A DNA stretch of 54,310 nt from a virus. How positions within the stretch are numbered: the first letter of the stretch is position 1; each line of letters opens with the position of its first letter. The notes beneath the pieces are model-generated. The model saw only the letters and a list, made by a program, of their open reading frames with translations, did not search any database and was not told the DNA's origin. The stretch lies in the IMG/VR virus record IMGVR_UViG_3300020021_000018, positions 1-54,310 of that record; one strand, 5' to 3'. Both the position numbers and the translations under genes were made by a program. Of this stretch, positions 24,484 through 34,289 are shown in pieces.

Positions 24484-25028
24484 CATCCCCAGACGGCGGA
24501 CTGATCAAGGATGTGGCGAGTAAGCTTCTCGCCTGCCTAACGGTGCAAGCGTCTGCCCCGACAGCGAATCCTCCGAAGAATTTTGGATTCCTTCCGGGCA
24601 ACGAAATCGTCGAAGACATGTCGGCCTACAACGATCTGTGCTGTGAAGGAACGGCCTTCGTCCAGCTCAACTCGGTCTATCCTTCGAGTAGCTTCCCGCA
24701 GCCCGATGATGGAACGATCAGCTGTGAACCGCTGGCCTGGGGAACGATTTGGACCTTGGGTGTCATGCGGTGCTCGCCTACGGGTTCGATTAACTTCACC
24801 CCCACCTTCGGTGAGTGGGATGTGGCCAACAATCAGCATCTGATCGATGATGCTTCGCTACGTGCCGCCATCTTGAAGTACAAGGAGATCTACGCGACCG
24901 GAGCTAACGATGCCGGTGTACTGATTGGGCAGACGAATGCCCTCGGTCCGCAGGGTGGATGTTTGCTCCGTACGATCACCGCGACAATTCAGGTGTTTGG
25001 CTGCGGAGTCTGGGAGGATATGCCATGA
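24480..25028 (+). CDS. Neck or tail terminator-like protein
   Basis: 182 residues from the GTG at 24480, which overlaps the previous stop as GTGA; a GTG at 24468 is also in frame. Cysteine-containing, mixed helix and strand, with the segment PLAWGTIWTLGVMRCSP followed by an ILKYKEI helix. By position between adaptor and gp10-like protein, it is probably a stopper or tail terminator. Confidence 0.5.
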   Translation: MTSPDGGLIKDVASKLLACLTVQASAPTANPPKNFGFLPGNEIVEDMSAYNDLCCEGTAFVQLNSVYPSSSFPQPDDGTISCEPLAWGTIWTLGVMRCSPTGSINFTPTFGEWDVANNQHLIDDASLRAAILKYKEIYATGANDAGVLIGQTNALGPQGGCLLRTITATIQVFGCGVWEDMP

Positions 25029-25216
25029 AGGTTCAGGTGCGTTTCGCGGTCGGTAATCTGCCTGCCCACGAGATCCTCGACTACGATCCGGAGAAGGACA
25101 CCTATCTGGCTTCCCTCATCCAGGCCGGTTATGTTGTCGAGATCCCAGGGGCGGAGGAGGAAGTCCTCCCGCCGGAGCTTGTCGTAGCAAATGAGAAGCG
25201 AACGAAGGTGAAGTAA
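25025..25216 (+). CDS. Small hypothetical protein
   Basis: 63 residues. The ATG overlaps the previous stop (ATGA). It has an N-terminal strand pair (KVQVRFAVG), a helix and an acidic then basic end (VVANEKRTKVK). Virion genes on both sides suggest a neck accessory role. Not recognised. Confidence 0.5.
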   Translation: MKVQVRFAVGNLPAHEILDYDPEKDTYLASLIQAGYVVEIPGAEEEVLPPELVVANEKRTKVK

Positions 25217-25229
25217 TGGGAGGTGACTG

Positions 25230-25670
25230 ATGGCTAAGGTCCACATCGATCCGATCGCGGTTAGACGTGAAGGCAATCGTGTGACGACGCCACTCGTCAA
25301 AGCGATGATCAAGGATACGGTGGCTCTTTCGAAGCGCTGGCCCCGTGCCGGCAATCCGGCCTGGACGGATAGCTACGGGACTTTGAATCGACACACGACG
25401 GGGCAGACGTATACCTCCCCGAGTCCGCATGGCTACATCCGTAACGACCTCGACTATGCGATGGCTGTCCATGAGGGCACCGCACCTCGCCTCATCTTCG
25501 CCAATACGCCCGCCGGGATGACCTTCTGGTGGAAGCGTAAGCAGCGCTGGGGTGTGAAGTTCCGCGTCGTTAAACACCCCCGCACCAAGGGGAGCTATTT
25601 TCTTACACGCCCTGCCGCTATTGTTGCGAAGAGATACAACTTCAAGATCTCGACTCGCATCATTCCGTAG
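25230..25670 (+). CDS. Tail completion protein, HK97 gp10-like
   Basis: 146 residues, basic. The pattern KDTVALSKRWPRAGNP, YGTLNRHTTG, then DYAMAVHEGTAPR is the typical signature of minor capsid or tail completion proteins in actinophages: a helix, a polar loop, then 'Y...vh.Gt.p'. GGAGG lies 7 bases upstream of the ATG. Confidence 0.65.
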   Translation: MAKVHIDPIAVRREGNRVTTPLVKAMIKDTVALSKRWPRAGNPAWTDSYGTLNRHTTGQTYTSPSPHGYIRNDLDYAMAVHEGTAPRLIFANTPAGMTFWWKRKQRWGVKFRVVKHPRTKGSYFLTRPAAIVAKRYNFKISTRIIP

Positions 25671-25680
25671 GGGGAGAAGA

Positions 25681-26040
25681 ATGACGGAAGCCCAGGACGC
25701 CTTCGCATACTGCACGATCACGGATCGCGAGATCGCCCTCTCGGAGCCAACCGATGGCCAGTTCCTACAGATCGCGCGTGCGTCTTCCGCTATTGAGCGT
25801 GCCGGTGGTGCCGGTCCTGGTGCTATCACGGCGATGGCGCGTGCCGGCGATGTCCTCCTGGCCTTGATCGCATCATCCGAGGATCGCTACTGGGTTGATG
25901 AGGGTCTCACCAATGGAACAGTCGGCTTGAAGGACCTCATTGATCCGATCATGGAGGCGATCCGAACCTCGGGTGAAGAGGTCGCACCGCGCAATGGTCC
26001 GGTGAAGCGCACCCGGGCGGCGTCACGTGGTAGCCGTTGA
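25681..26040 (+). CDS. Probable tail assembly chaperone, first gene
   Basis: 119 residues from the ATG at 25681, with GGGGGAG upstream. It is short, helical, ends in a basic tail, and lies two genes before the tape measure, the usual place of tail assembly chaperones. The next gene overlaps it by 14 bases in the +1 frame. Confidence 0.5.
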   Translation: MTEAQDAFAYCTITDREIALSEPTDGQFLQIARASSAIERAGGAGPGAITAMARAGDVLLALIASSEDRYWVDEGLTNGTVGLKDLIDPIMEAIRTSGEEVAPRNGPVKRTRAASRGSR

Positions 26041-26581
26041 TCCGCTAGCGTCACTGCGGATCGCCCCCTGTGTCACCACTATCGCCGGTCACGACTTCGT
26101 CATCGAGGGCCACTGTGCCGCCGACTGGATCACAATGATTCTCGGTGGGACTCTGCATCAGGTCATCCCTGGCTGGTTCCAGGCCGAAGACGATGAACTG
26201 ATCTTGACGAATATGATCCTCGACGGCGATGTCACGAATGAGGAACTCAACACCATCACGCTTGAGGTGATGGGTATCGCAGCCGGACGTGCCGCCTGGT
26301 GGGCTATCAACCTGATCGGAATGGTGGCATCCGACAATTCTGTCTGGGCAACCATCAATGGCAGACTCCTCCTCGGTGGTGTCAGAGCTGATGAGGTGTC
26401 TCTCGCGGCCTGGATAGATGCATGCTATTCGTGCATCGTGGACTCCATTGATGATAAGGATCAAAGGTTCCAATTCGATTCCCAGGTTGAAACTCCGCCA
26501 CCCGATATGGCTATCGATGAAGAAGAGGAAGGCGCTGCCTTCATGGCCTTGATGGGGTCAGGTTTCCCTGGCGAGGAATAG
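26027..26581 (+). CDS. Probable tail assembly chaperone, second gene
   Basis: 184 residues from a GTG within the end of the previous gene. Helical, with conserved-looking WWAINLIGM and an acidic C-terminus (IDEEEEG). In many siphophages the second chaperone is made by a -1 frameshift. Here the frame is +1 relative to the first gene and an in-frame stop at 26003 limits any slip site to 26006-26037. Independent initiation at the GTG is as likely. Confidence 0.5.
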   Translation: MVAVDPLASLRIAPCVTTIAGHDFVIEGHCAADWITMILGGTLHQVIPGWFQAEDDELILTNMILDGDVTNEELNTITLEVMGIAAGRAAWWAINLIGMVASDNSVWATINGRLLLGGVRADEVSLAAWIDACYSCIVDSIDDKDQRFQFDSQVETPPPDMAIDEEEEGAAFMALMGSGFPGEE

Positions 26582-26630
26582 CATGTAGACCTATGCCCCT
26601 AAGCTGATCACTTCCCTCTACGATAGGCGC

Positions 26631-29303
26631 ATGGGTGAAATCGGCAGGGTCTCCATCGGGGTGGATGGCGATACCACCGGCCTGGAAGGTGATATCAAGC
26701 GCGGAACCCTTATCGCTGCTGAGCGTGCCGAAGGTTCACCCGAATTCGACCATGCCGCTAAGTCTCTCGGTGAAGGTTTCGGCGGCAAGGCCGGCAGTAG
26801 CGCCATGGATAAGTTCGGCAACGAAATCATCAAGGATGCGAATGGTCGCTGGCGTGAGAAGCTGACCGGTAAGTTCGCTGATCTTGGCGATGAGATGGGT
26901 ACGAAGCTCGGAAACAGTATCGGTGACTCGAATGAGAAGACGATATCCAAGCGCGTATCCAACCTCGGTAAGGTGATCCTCCCGAATTGGCTACGTACGA
27001 TCGGTTTCTGGGTTGCCGCCCTCGCACCTGCCGCCCTGCAACTGGCTGCCGTCATCCTCCCTGCCGTCGGAATCGTTGCCGCCATCATCCCGGCCGCCCT
27101 GGGTGCCACTGCCGCCATTGGTGTCCTACGTGCCTCTGTAGCGGGTGTCGGTGGTGCGATCAAGGCCATCGGTGGGCCTACAGCTGCCTACAATGCCGCC
27201 CTGGCGAAGCTGGCACCGGCTGCCCGCTCCTTCGTGCAGGAGGTCGCTAAGGCAAAGCCGGCTCTGCATGATCTTCAGCAGGGTCTGCAAAATGCCTTCT
27301 TCGGTCAGCTGACGGGCGTTGTCACGAATCTCGCGAATGTCCTCCTACCGAAGATCCATAACAGTCTCATCAGTATCGCGACCGACATCGGAAGCTTCGG
27401 TGCGAATCTCGGGAAGACACTCTCCAGTAGTGCCAATGCGACGAAGCTTTCGAGCATCTTCGAAGAATTCGGTAGCGCTATCTTCAAGGCCGGGAAGGCG
27501 ATCGGGCCACTCGTCGATGGCCTCCTGACGATCGGTCATGATGCGGCTCCGATGCTCGGGAGGGCCGCTGACGCCTTCGGTCGCTTCGCAGGCTGGTTCG
27601 ATAGGGTGATCACCTCAGCCTCGAATTCGGGGAAGCTGACGACCTTCTTCAATACGGCCGTGACGGCACTCGACACGATCGGGACCCTCGGGAAGGACGC
27701 CTATCGCGTTGTAGCCGATCTTCTTGGAGCCGCTGCTAAGGCTGGTGGTGGCGGGGCTGTCGTTGGTGTCTTCAATACGATCGCTGACGTCTTCGACCGT
27801 CTCAATAAGGATGGCGCCCTCGTCGCCGTCTTCAAGATCATTAACCAGGCTTTTTCTGTCCTGGGGCAGGTCATCGGACCGCTCATCGAACCACTATCGA
27901 AGCTTGTCCTGGCCCTCGGGAAGGACCTCAGCGACGACCTGACAAGGCTCACCCCTGGACTGGTAAACCTCGTCAATAACGGCCTCGTCCCCCTCCTGGG
28001 TGCCGCCCTGGCCGTACTACCGGCCCTGATGCCGATCGTCACCGTCATGGTTGAACTGGTCAATGCCCTGGCGAGTAACTCGGCCCTCGTCATCACCGTC
28101 CTGAGCGCTTTGACCGCCTGGTTCATCTTCGTCAAGGCGCAGCAGCTGGCTGCCGCGATAGCCGAGATTGTTGTCCAGTTCACTTCCTGGATTGCGGCAG
28201 CCATCGGGCTGGATGTAGCACTCGACGCTAACCCGATCGGTGCTGTCGTCCTGGCGATCGAAGCACTGATCGTCACCGTCGCCGCCATCATCTACCTCTT
28301 CAACAAGTTCGATATCTGGTCCAAGATCTGGGATGCCCTGAAGACGACAGGTGAGGCGATCGGGCACTTCTTCGAAGGCATCGGATCGGCTGTCGCGGAC
28401 TTCTTCACCGTCACCCTCCCAGGCTATTGGGATAGCTTCGTCAACTTCCTCGAAGGCATCCCGGGATTCCTCGTCGACTTCTTTATCGGGATGGCGAAGG
28501 ACACCCTGGAAGGAATCGGTATCGCCATCGGGCTTGCTCTGGCCGCCATCATCGAAGGCCCGAAGCTAGCATTCAAGGCCCTACAGCTCTGGTTCCGACT
28601 TTTCATCGCCTTCTGGACACAACTCGTCCCGGCCGTCATCAATGCTGTCATTGACTTCGGTCCGAAGCTGATCGCGATCTTTGTACGCGCGGCCGGGACG
28701 GTACTGCGCAATGTGCGGAGCTGGGGCAAGGATCTGATGAAGGCGTGGCTTGCCCCGATCACCTACGCCATCGATCACTGGAATAGCTGGATGTCTTTCC
28801 TGCGCAGTGTCCCAGGCAAGATCATTGGTCTGGTTCCGAAGATGCTCGGCGCCGGACTCGCCCTGATCAAGGGATTCTTCAAGGGCCTCGGTGGCGCCGG
28901 GGCTTCAGTTGGTGACTTGGCGAGTCACATCGTCAGCTCAATCAAGGGTGCCCTCAATGGCGCCATCAACCAGATCAATAAGGGGATCAATAAGGTCGGT
29001 GGGATCATCCACATCAACCTCCCCAATATCCCCACCTTCGCCTCAGGCGGCATCGTTAGTGGGCCGACACTGCTGATCGCTGGCGAGCGTAATCCTGAGG
29101 TCATTCTGCCGACCGATAACCCACGACGCGCGGCACAACTACTACGTCAGTCCGGCCTGGAGCAGAGCCTCGGTATGGGTGCACCGAATGTCAACGTTGT
29201 TGTCAAGATCGGGGAGCGTGAGTTGACAGACATCGTCTCCACCGAGGTGAGTGCCGCGAACGAAGAGACGGCGATGGCGCTATCGCACGGGACGCGTGGC
29301 TGA
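26631..29303 (+). CDS. Tape measure protein
   Basis: 890 residues, the longest gene in the window. It fixes tail length and enters the host with the DNA. Visible are an N-terminal charged helix region, long hydrophobic stretches (around 125-190, 480-640) rich in Ala, Ile and Val, repeated FFEGI- and FNKFD-like segments, and a C-terminal part with FASGGIVSGPTLLIAGERNPE, which is common at the end of tape measure proteins. The length implies a tail of roughly 130 nm if the usual 1.5 Angstrom per residue holds. Confidence 0.9.
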   Translation: MGEIGRVSIGVDGDTTGLEGDIKRGTLIAAERAEGSPEFDHAAKSLGEGFGGKAGSSAMDKFGNEIIKDANGRWREKLTGKFADLGDEMGTKLGNSIGDSNEKTISKRVSNLGKVILPNWLRTIGFWVAALAPAALQLAAVILPAVGIVAAIIPAALGATAAIGVLRASVAGVGGAIKAIGGPTAAYNAALAKLAPAARSFVQEVAKAKPALHDLQQGLQNAFFGQLTGVVTNLANVLLPKIHNSLISIATDIGSFGANLGKTLSSSANATKLSSIFEEFGSAIFKAGKAIGPLVDGLLTIGHDAAPMLGRAADAFGRFAGWFDRVITSASNSGKLTTFFNTAVTALDTIGTLGKDAYRVVADLLGAAAKAGGGGAVVGVFNTIADVFDRLNKDGALVAVFKIINQAFSVLGQVIGPLIEPLSKLVLALGKDLSDDLTRLTPGLVNLVNNGLVPLLGAALAVLPALMPIVTVMVELVNALASNSALVITVLSALTAWFIFVKAQQLAAAIAEIVVQFTSWIAAAIGLDVALDANPIGAVVLAIEALIVTVAAIIYLFNKFDIWSKIWDALKTTGEAIGHFFEGIGSAVADFFTVTLPGYWDSFVNFLEGIPGFLVDFFIGMAKDTLEGIGIAIGLALAAIIEGPKLAFKALQLWFRLFIAFWTQLVPAVINAVIDFGPKLIAIFVRAAGTVLRNVRSWGKDLMKAWLAPITYAIDHWNSWMSFLRSVPGKIIGLVPKMLGAGLALIKGFFKGLGGAGASVGDLASHIVSSIKGALNGAINQINKGINKVGGIIHINLPNIPTFASGGIVSGPTLLIAGERNPEVILPTDNPRRAAQLLRQSGLEQSLGMGAPNVNVVVKIGERELTDIVSTEVSAANEETAMALSHGTRG

Positions 29304-29304
29304 C

Positions 29305-30258
29305 ATGACTATCATGGTCCTCGCGCAGCCGATCCAGGCGAATGTGCTGATCCAGATCTACTGGGCTCCACCGGCCACACATGCCCGGGTGCAGCGTGTC
29401 GAAGCGGACGGCACAACGGCAACAGTGCGACCCAATACCAGTACCGATGCCACCGGCGAATACATGCTTCTGTCCGGTGGCGCGGCACTCCTGTATGACA
29501 CCGAGGCACCTTTCGATGTCCCCATCTTCTACATCACCGATGATGGCGCGGGAGGTCTCGATACTTCCGATGTGATTGTCCTACCGTCGTCGCAGCATCT
29601 CTTCCTACGTGACCCGGTCAATCCTGCCTACAACATCCGCATCGGTCTCACCCCGCCCCCTTCCTGGCCGGAATGCGTCCCCGGTGACGGGATCTTCTAC
29701 ATCCCGCCAGGTGACACGAATCGTGGCGTGCAGTCAACGAACTGGTCGGTGAATAACCGTTCCACCCCGATCTCTTTGACGCAGGTGCGTGCAGCGCCGG
29801 CATCGAGTTTGAATCTGGTTCTGCGTACGTGGGCTGACCGTGACGTCTTGGATGCCCTGATGGCTGCCGGGAATGCGCTACTTCTGGATACGCCGGCCAA
29901 GTACGGGATTTCGCGCCGATACATCGCTGTCGGGGATACCGTCAATAGCATCCTGTCGCGTGATACGACACGTCAGTGGACTGTTTCGACACTCCCCTAT
30001 CAGACGGTGTCACGCCCCGGTGGCCTCTCCTACGGGACTCTCGGAACACGCTGGGTCGACATCTGCAACGTCTACTCCACCTTCGGCGCAGCCACGGCAG
30101 CCGGCTTGACCTATCGCCGTGTCCTCCTCGGACAGGCATCCACCTTGGCGCCCCCTGCTGCCCTGCGCACGTGGGGTCAGGTCAATACCGACTTCGCCAA
30201 CTGGGGTCTGGTCAATAGCCACTTCCCCGACTGGGGTCATGTCTTGAGTGGTCCCTGA
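29305..30258 (+). CDS. Minor tail protein, distal tail type
   Basis: 317 residues from the ATG at 29305, just behind the tape measure stop. Strand-rich. The last 25 residues contain three short repeats of a W-x-x-V-x-x-x-F/D unit (TWGQVNTDF, NWGLVNSHF, DWGHV), a common tail-gene ending. Position suggests the first tip component, the distal tail protein. Confidence 0.6.
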   Translation: MTIMVLAQPIQANVLIQIYWAPPATHARVQRVEADGTTATVRPNTSTDATGEYMLLSGGAALLYDTEAPFDVPIFYITDDGAGGLDTSDVIVLPSSQHLFLRDPVNPAYNIRIGLTPPPSWPECVPGDGIFYIPPGDTNRGVQSTNWSVNNRSTPISLTQVRAAPASSLNLVLRTWADRDVLDALMAAGNALLLDTPAKYGISRRYIAVGDTVNSILSRDTTRQWTVSTLPYQTVSRPGGLSYGTLGTRWVDICNVYSTFGAATAAGLTYRRVLLGQASTLAPPAALRTWGQVNTDFANWGLVNSHFPDWGHVLSGP

Positions 30259-31403
30259 TGCTCCCTGGTGGCCTTGATCCTCTTTACCGCCAGATCCTGG
30301 CAGGACCGCATCGTCTCGTTACACGTGTCGAGGTTTGGAATCCTCTCCTGAATGAGAGGATCGACCCTTTCGGCGATGATGGTGTCCCCTATGGCCAGGG
30401 AAGTATCTCAGCGACTCTGACGTCACGTGTGGCGCGAGTCTGCTCGCTGAGCCTGGATCGGTCCCTCTTCCCGGCCGACCCGAGTGGCCTGATGGCACCC
30501 TTCGGCAACTATCTCAAGATCTACTCGGGCGTGGAGGGTTGGGGCGGTCCCGACTACATGTGGCTCGTCTTCGTTGGACGCATCAATGACATCACCATGT
30601 CGGATCCGGGAACGGTCTCCCTGACCGGTATCGATCGTGCCGGTGATGTGCAGGACGCCTACTTCGGTCACCCATTCCAGTCGGCTACCGGAACCCTCGT
30701 CGGTCAACAGTTCCGGACCCTCGTCACAGGCGCCCTACCTGATGCAACCTTCGGAAGCTTCGACGACAATGCCTTCATTCCGACACCTAACCTCATTTGG
30801 GAAAATGACCGGGCATCAGCCTGTGACTCTCTCGCGCAGACCGGAAACATGTTCTGGTATCCCCTCGCCAATGGCGACTTCGTTCTACGTCAGGTGGCCT
30901 GGACAGTGGCACAGGTGCCTCTTCTGACTTTGACTGACGGGGATGGCGGAACCCTCCTCAATTGGTCTGTCGGATACAGCCGAACCGATGTCGCTAACTC
31001 CATCATTGTCGCGGGTGAGTTGGCTGATGGTTCTTCACCTGTCTACGGTTTCGCATCAGATCTGGATCCGGCATCCCCGACCTACATCAATGGCAAATAT
31101 GGGGTGAAGACCCAATTCGTCTCCGTCCAGGGTGTCAGTACAGCAGGTCAGGCAACTTCTCTTGCCAATACCTATCTGAAGCAGTCGAAGGCTCTGACCG
31201 ATACGTGGACTGCACAGATCCCGTCGGATCCGGCGATGGAGCTGGGTGACGCGATTCTGCTTCAGGGGTCGATCGGTAATGGCCAGTTCCGTACCTCCTC
31301 TATCCAGACCGTTACCGGTTTCACTTTGAGTCTCGATTCACGTGACACCATGAATGTGAGTTTGCGCGCGCAAGTACCTACCGAAAATCCGCTTCCTGAT
31401 TAG
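30258..31403 (+). CDS. Minor tail protein, baseplate hub-like (DUF5047-like)
   Basis: 381 residues, the ATG overlapping the previous stop (TGATG). The opening (ILAGPHRLVTRVEVWNP) and the later DRAGDVQDAYF are typical of DUF5047-like actinophage tail proteins that correspond to hub proteins. It probably sits at the tail tip and starts cell contact. Mixed beta structure throughout. Confidence 0.65.
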   Translation: MLPGGLDPLYRQILAGPHRLVTRVEVWNPLLNERIDPFGDDGVPYGQGSISATLTSRVARVCSLSLDRSLFPADPSGLMAPFGNYLKIYSGVEGWGGPDYMWLVFVGRINDITMSDPGTVSLTGIDRAGDVQDAYFGHPFQSATGTLVGQQFRTLVTGALPDATFGSFDDNAFIPTPNLIWENDRASACDSLAQTGNMFWYPLANGDFVLRQVAWTVAQVPLLTLTDGDGGTLLNWSVGYSRTDVANSIIVAGELADGSSPVYGFASDLDPASPTYINGKYGVKTQFVSVQGVSTAGQATSLANTYLKQSKALTDTWTAQIPSDPAMELGDAILLQGSIGNGQFRTSSIQTVTGFTLSLDSRDTMNVSLRAQVPTENPLPD

Positions 31404-31412
31404 GATGATCCC

Positions 31413-31964
31413 GTGGCTAGTACCCCGCTTTACAATCTCCCCTACTACGCTGCTGGCGATCCGGCGAACTTCCCTGTCGATTCTCCGGCGATGATGAATG
31501 CGACCGAGTCCGCTATCAAGGGCTTGACCATCATCAAGCCATCCGATCAGACGCTTGCGACGACAACGTTGACGGATGACACGGCTCTCATTTCGGCCGT
31601 CCAGTCGACTGCTGTCTACGAGGTCGAGTTGAAACTCCTCTACGGCGCCCTGACCGGTATCGGGATCAAGATCGGCTGGACCTTCCCGGTTGGAGCCACA
31701 ATGAACTGGTGTGCTGATGGTCTCGCATCGGCTGTTGTCGTCACTTCCGGAATCATCCTGCGCGCCGGGCAGATCATCACCGATGCTGTCACGCTTGGTT
31801 CGGCGGCAGCCGTAGCAACCAATGTTTGGGCCTATCCGAAGGGGATCCTCACCATCGGTGGTACAGCCGGGAACCTGCGCCTGCAATGGGCTCAAGGTGC
31901 AGCTAGCGGTACCGGCACTGTCGTCCGGGCCGGTTCGCAGTTGAAGCTGAAGCGTATCGGATGA
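31413..31964 (+). CDS. Minor tail protein
   Basis: 183 residues from a GTG. It starts with an YNLPYYAAGDPANF motif found at the N-terminus of many actinophage tail fibre-like proteins; the same type of start is seen in the genes at 33109 and 33738. The rest is a beta sandwich rich in Thr, Ala and Gly. Probably part of the receptor-binding complex. Confidence 0.55.
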   Translation: MASTPLYNLPYYAAGDPANFPVDSPAMMNATESAIKGLTIIKPSDQTLATTTLTDDTALISAVQSTAVYEVELKLLYGALTGIGIKIGWTFPVGATMNWCADGLASAVVVTSGIILRAGQIITDAVTLGSAAAVATNVWAYPKGILTIGGTAGNLRLQWAQGAASGTGTVVRAGSQLKLKRIG

Positions 31965-32497
31965 GTAGAGCCTCAGGTCTGCGTGCCGCATCATCGAAGG
32001 CGGTCGCCGCTTCGGTTCAGAAGTCGCAGCCGCCCAACTTCGCGATGCGTACCGGGATCGTCATCTCCATCGAGAGTCCTTCGACTTTGACTGTCGACAT
32101 CTCGGGCTCGACGATACCCAATATGCCGTACCTGAGTAGCTATTCGCCCCTACCGGGCGACAATGTGCAGATCTTGAAGATGGATAACACCTGGATCGTC
32201 ATCGGATCAGTCGGGATGGCAACCCATCACGCCATGTTCGGTGAAGCTGGCGAGGTCAATATCGCCGCCTTCGGTGCGACGACAGTCTTCACACAGACGG
32301 TGCCTTTTGCTTTCCCTTTCTCGATCCGTCCCGTCGTCATGGTCAATATTGATTCGGCTGCTACGGAGACGAACCTTTTCTGGGCTAAGGCTGCGACGAT
32401 CACTACGATAGATTTCTCGCTGAGACTCACATGTGCGACAGCAACAGCCTTCACAGCGACTCGCACGATTCAGTGGCTCGCGATCGAGCAGGGGTGA
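31961..32497 (+). CDS. Minor tail protein with H-type lectin-like domain
   Basis: 178 residues. An N-terminal OB-like part (TGIVISIESPSTLTVDISG) is followed from about residue 110 by TQTVPFAFPFSIRPVVMVNI and a final IQWLAIEQ strand, the pattern of H-type lectin sugar-binding domains. It may bind a wall polysaccharide. The ATG overlaps the previous stop. Confidence 0.55.
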   Translation: MSRASGLRAASSKAVAASVQKSQPPNFAMRTGIVISIESPSTLTVDISGSTIPNMPYLSSYSPLPGDNVQILKMDNTWIVIGSVGMATHHAMFGEAGEVNIAAFGATTVFTQTVPFAFPFSIRPVVMVNIDSAATETNLFWAKAATITTIDFSLRLTCATATAFTATRTIQWLAIEQG

Positions 32498-32503
32498 TCT
32501 GAT

Positions 32504-33112
32504 ATGACGAGTGTGACGGGGACATGGCAGATCCCTTACCCGGATTCAACTGATCGTCTATGTGACGGCTACACCATCATCGATTCGATGGCGGATCGTC
32601 TGGATCTTCTCCTGGGCCAGTTCACTGATGACCTGGCGCGTGTCGAGGTCATTCCTTACGCCTCGATCCATACAGATGTCGACCAGTCTTTCTCGACGAA
32701 TCTGCCGGGCTTCGGATCACCTCAGTTGATCATCTCCTACGATACGGTCTTCGCCGATACGGTGAGCTGGACAAATCTCGCCATCCTCCCGGCCATGATT
32801 ACGGTACGTCCGGCCGGAACTGCCTCCGGTGGCTACTTCGCTGTCGTCCTCAACATCCGTGGCTTCACCAATAATGCGGCCGGCACGAGCTACTTCCAGA
32901 GCTATATGGCGGTCAATTCAACGGCAACAGATCCTGGCGCGACAGTCTATGGCGAGGATGGGAGTGTCAATATGGGTGGTACCGCCGTGAAGATGTTCCC
33001 GACGAATGTTCCGGCGCAACTCTTCTCCGAAATGCGCGCCAATAACTTGGGGCAGCCGACTGCGACATTGACTTCAGCGAGCTTTATCGCATTCTGGGTG
33101 GCGGACCAATGA
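32504..33112 (+). CDS. Minor tail protein
   Basis: 202 residues. The start has IPYPDSTDRLCDGYTIIDSMADRLD, an element common before fibre domains. It is followed by a beta domain without clear family. The stop overlaps the next ATG (ATGA). Confidence 0.55.
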   Translation: MTSVTGTWQIPYPDSTDRLCDGYTIIDSMADRLDLLLGQFTDDLARVEVIPYASIHTDVDQSFSTNLPGFGSPQLIISYDTVFADTVSWTNLAILPAMITVRPAGTASGGYFAVVLNIRGFTNNAAGTSYFQSYMAVNSTATDPGATVYGEDGSVNMGGTAVKMFPTNVPAQLFSEMRANNLGQPTATLTSASFIAFWVADQ

Positions 33113-33735
33113 AAGAGACGGAACGCTTCTCTCTTCCGAAGCCTGAAGGTCAGGACTTCGCCGATGGCGCATTGCAATTGCAGGCATTGGCCGAAGCCGT
33201 CGATATCGACCTATCCAATTTGCAGCAGTCGTTAACGAATAGTCTACGAACGCCTGCCTATATCGGGGTCTCTACAGCAACGGTAACTATCGCCTCGACA
33301 GAGGTTCTTCAGCTATTCGATGATGCGACAAACATCTTCAACCTAACTGGCTTCACCACTGTTTACAATAATGGTTTCGCTAATCCATTCACCATTCCGG
33401 AGCAGGGTTCCTACCTATTCGGATGCTACGGAGTTGTCACTTGTGATGGCGCCGTCAATGCGAATACATTGCGACGATTCATCATTGCCGCATCGGTTCC
33501 GAATGGACCCCAGTTCACTTCGCAGAAGTCGTATTCCTATTGGGAGCAGACTCTGCAAGCTCCGGCTGCTTCTTCATATCTGTGCGCGGCTGGCACATTC
33601 GACTATCAAGTGATCGGTGATGCCCGTCCGAAGATTCTCTGGTGGGGTTTCGAGCACGACAATACGAGTTCCACCGTCACCATGGCCACCGGCGCACTTT
33701 GGTGGGTCATCAAAATCTCTGACCTTGCGAGCTGA
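33109..33735 (+). CDS. Minor tail protein with C1q-like domain
   Basis: 208 residues. The opening ERFSLPKPEGQDFADGALQLQALAE is the fibre-anchor element. From about residue 75 the sequence FTIPEQGSYLFGCYGVV and a final GALWWVIKI strand resemble the C1q/TNF-type jelly roll found in phage receptor-binding proteins. It probably forms trimers. Confidence 0.55.
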   Translation: MKETERFSLPKPEGQDFADGALQLQALAEAVDIDLSNLQQSLTNSLRTPAYIGVSTATVTIASTEVLQLFDDATNIFNLTGFTTVYNNGFANPFTIPEQGSYLFGCYGVVTCDGAVNANTLRRFIIAASVPNGPQFTSQKSYSYWEQTLQAPAASSYLCAAGTFDYQVIGDARPKILWWGFEHDNTSSTVTMATGALWWVIKISDLAS

Positions 33736-33737
33736 CG

Positions 33738-34289
33738 ATGCCTGGATTCACACCGAACCTGAGCCTTACGTATCCGACGATCGATGACGTCATCGATGCG
33801 GCAGCTTGGCAGACCCTTTCGAATCAAATCGATGCCCAGCTTTCAGTGACGGATCTGCTACGTCAGCAGACGTTGCACCGGCCGACGGTTAACTGCACCG
33901 GATTCACGGCCGGCGTGGCACCCGCCACCACGACGAATATCAACTTCAATACGTCGATCTGGACGATCCCTTCCACCTTCCACAGCACATCCGTTAACAA
34001 TGATCAGTTCCTTGTCCCCAGCTCCGGCCTCTACTTCGTCACCGGTGACGTCAGTGCCAATAGCGGCACGACTGAGACGCGCCTCGTCGGAGGCGTATCG
34101 CTGAATGGAACCGTCTACTTCCAGGCCTCTAACGCAGGCAATACTCTTGTCGTATCCATCTCCTGCAATCCGAAGGGCCTGATCGCATGCAATGCCGGAG
34201 ACATCATCCGTGTCTTCGGTAACTGGGCCGGGACGGGTACAGCAACCCTTGGTGCGGATGTCCAGATCTTCAAATTGGCTAACCTGTGA
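33738..34289 (+). CDS. Minor tail protein with C1q-like domain
   Basis: 183 residues. After an N-terminal anchor (LSLTYPTIDDVIDAAAWQTL), the segment FLVPSSGLYFVTGDVSA and the end strand GADVQIFKLANL form a C1q/TNF-like jelly roll. It is a likely partner of the 33109 gene in the receptor-binding complex. It is the last gene before the lysis promoter. Confidence 0.6.
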   Translation: MPGFTPNLSLTYPTIDDVIDAAAWQTLSNQIDAQLSVTDLLRQQTLHRPTVNCTGFTAGVAPATTTNINFNTSIWTIPSTFHSTSVNNDQFLVPSSGLYFVTGDVSANSGTTETRLVGGVSLNGTVYFQASNAGNTLVVSISCNPKGLIACNAGDIIRVFGNWAGTGTATLGADVQIFKLANL

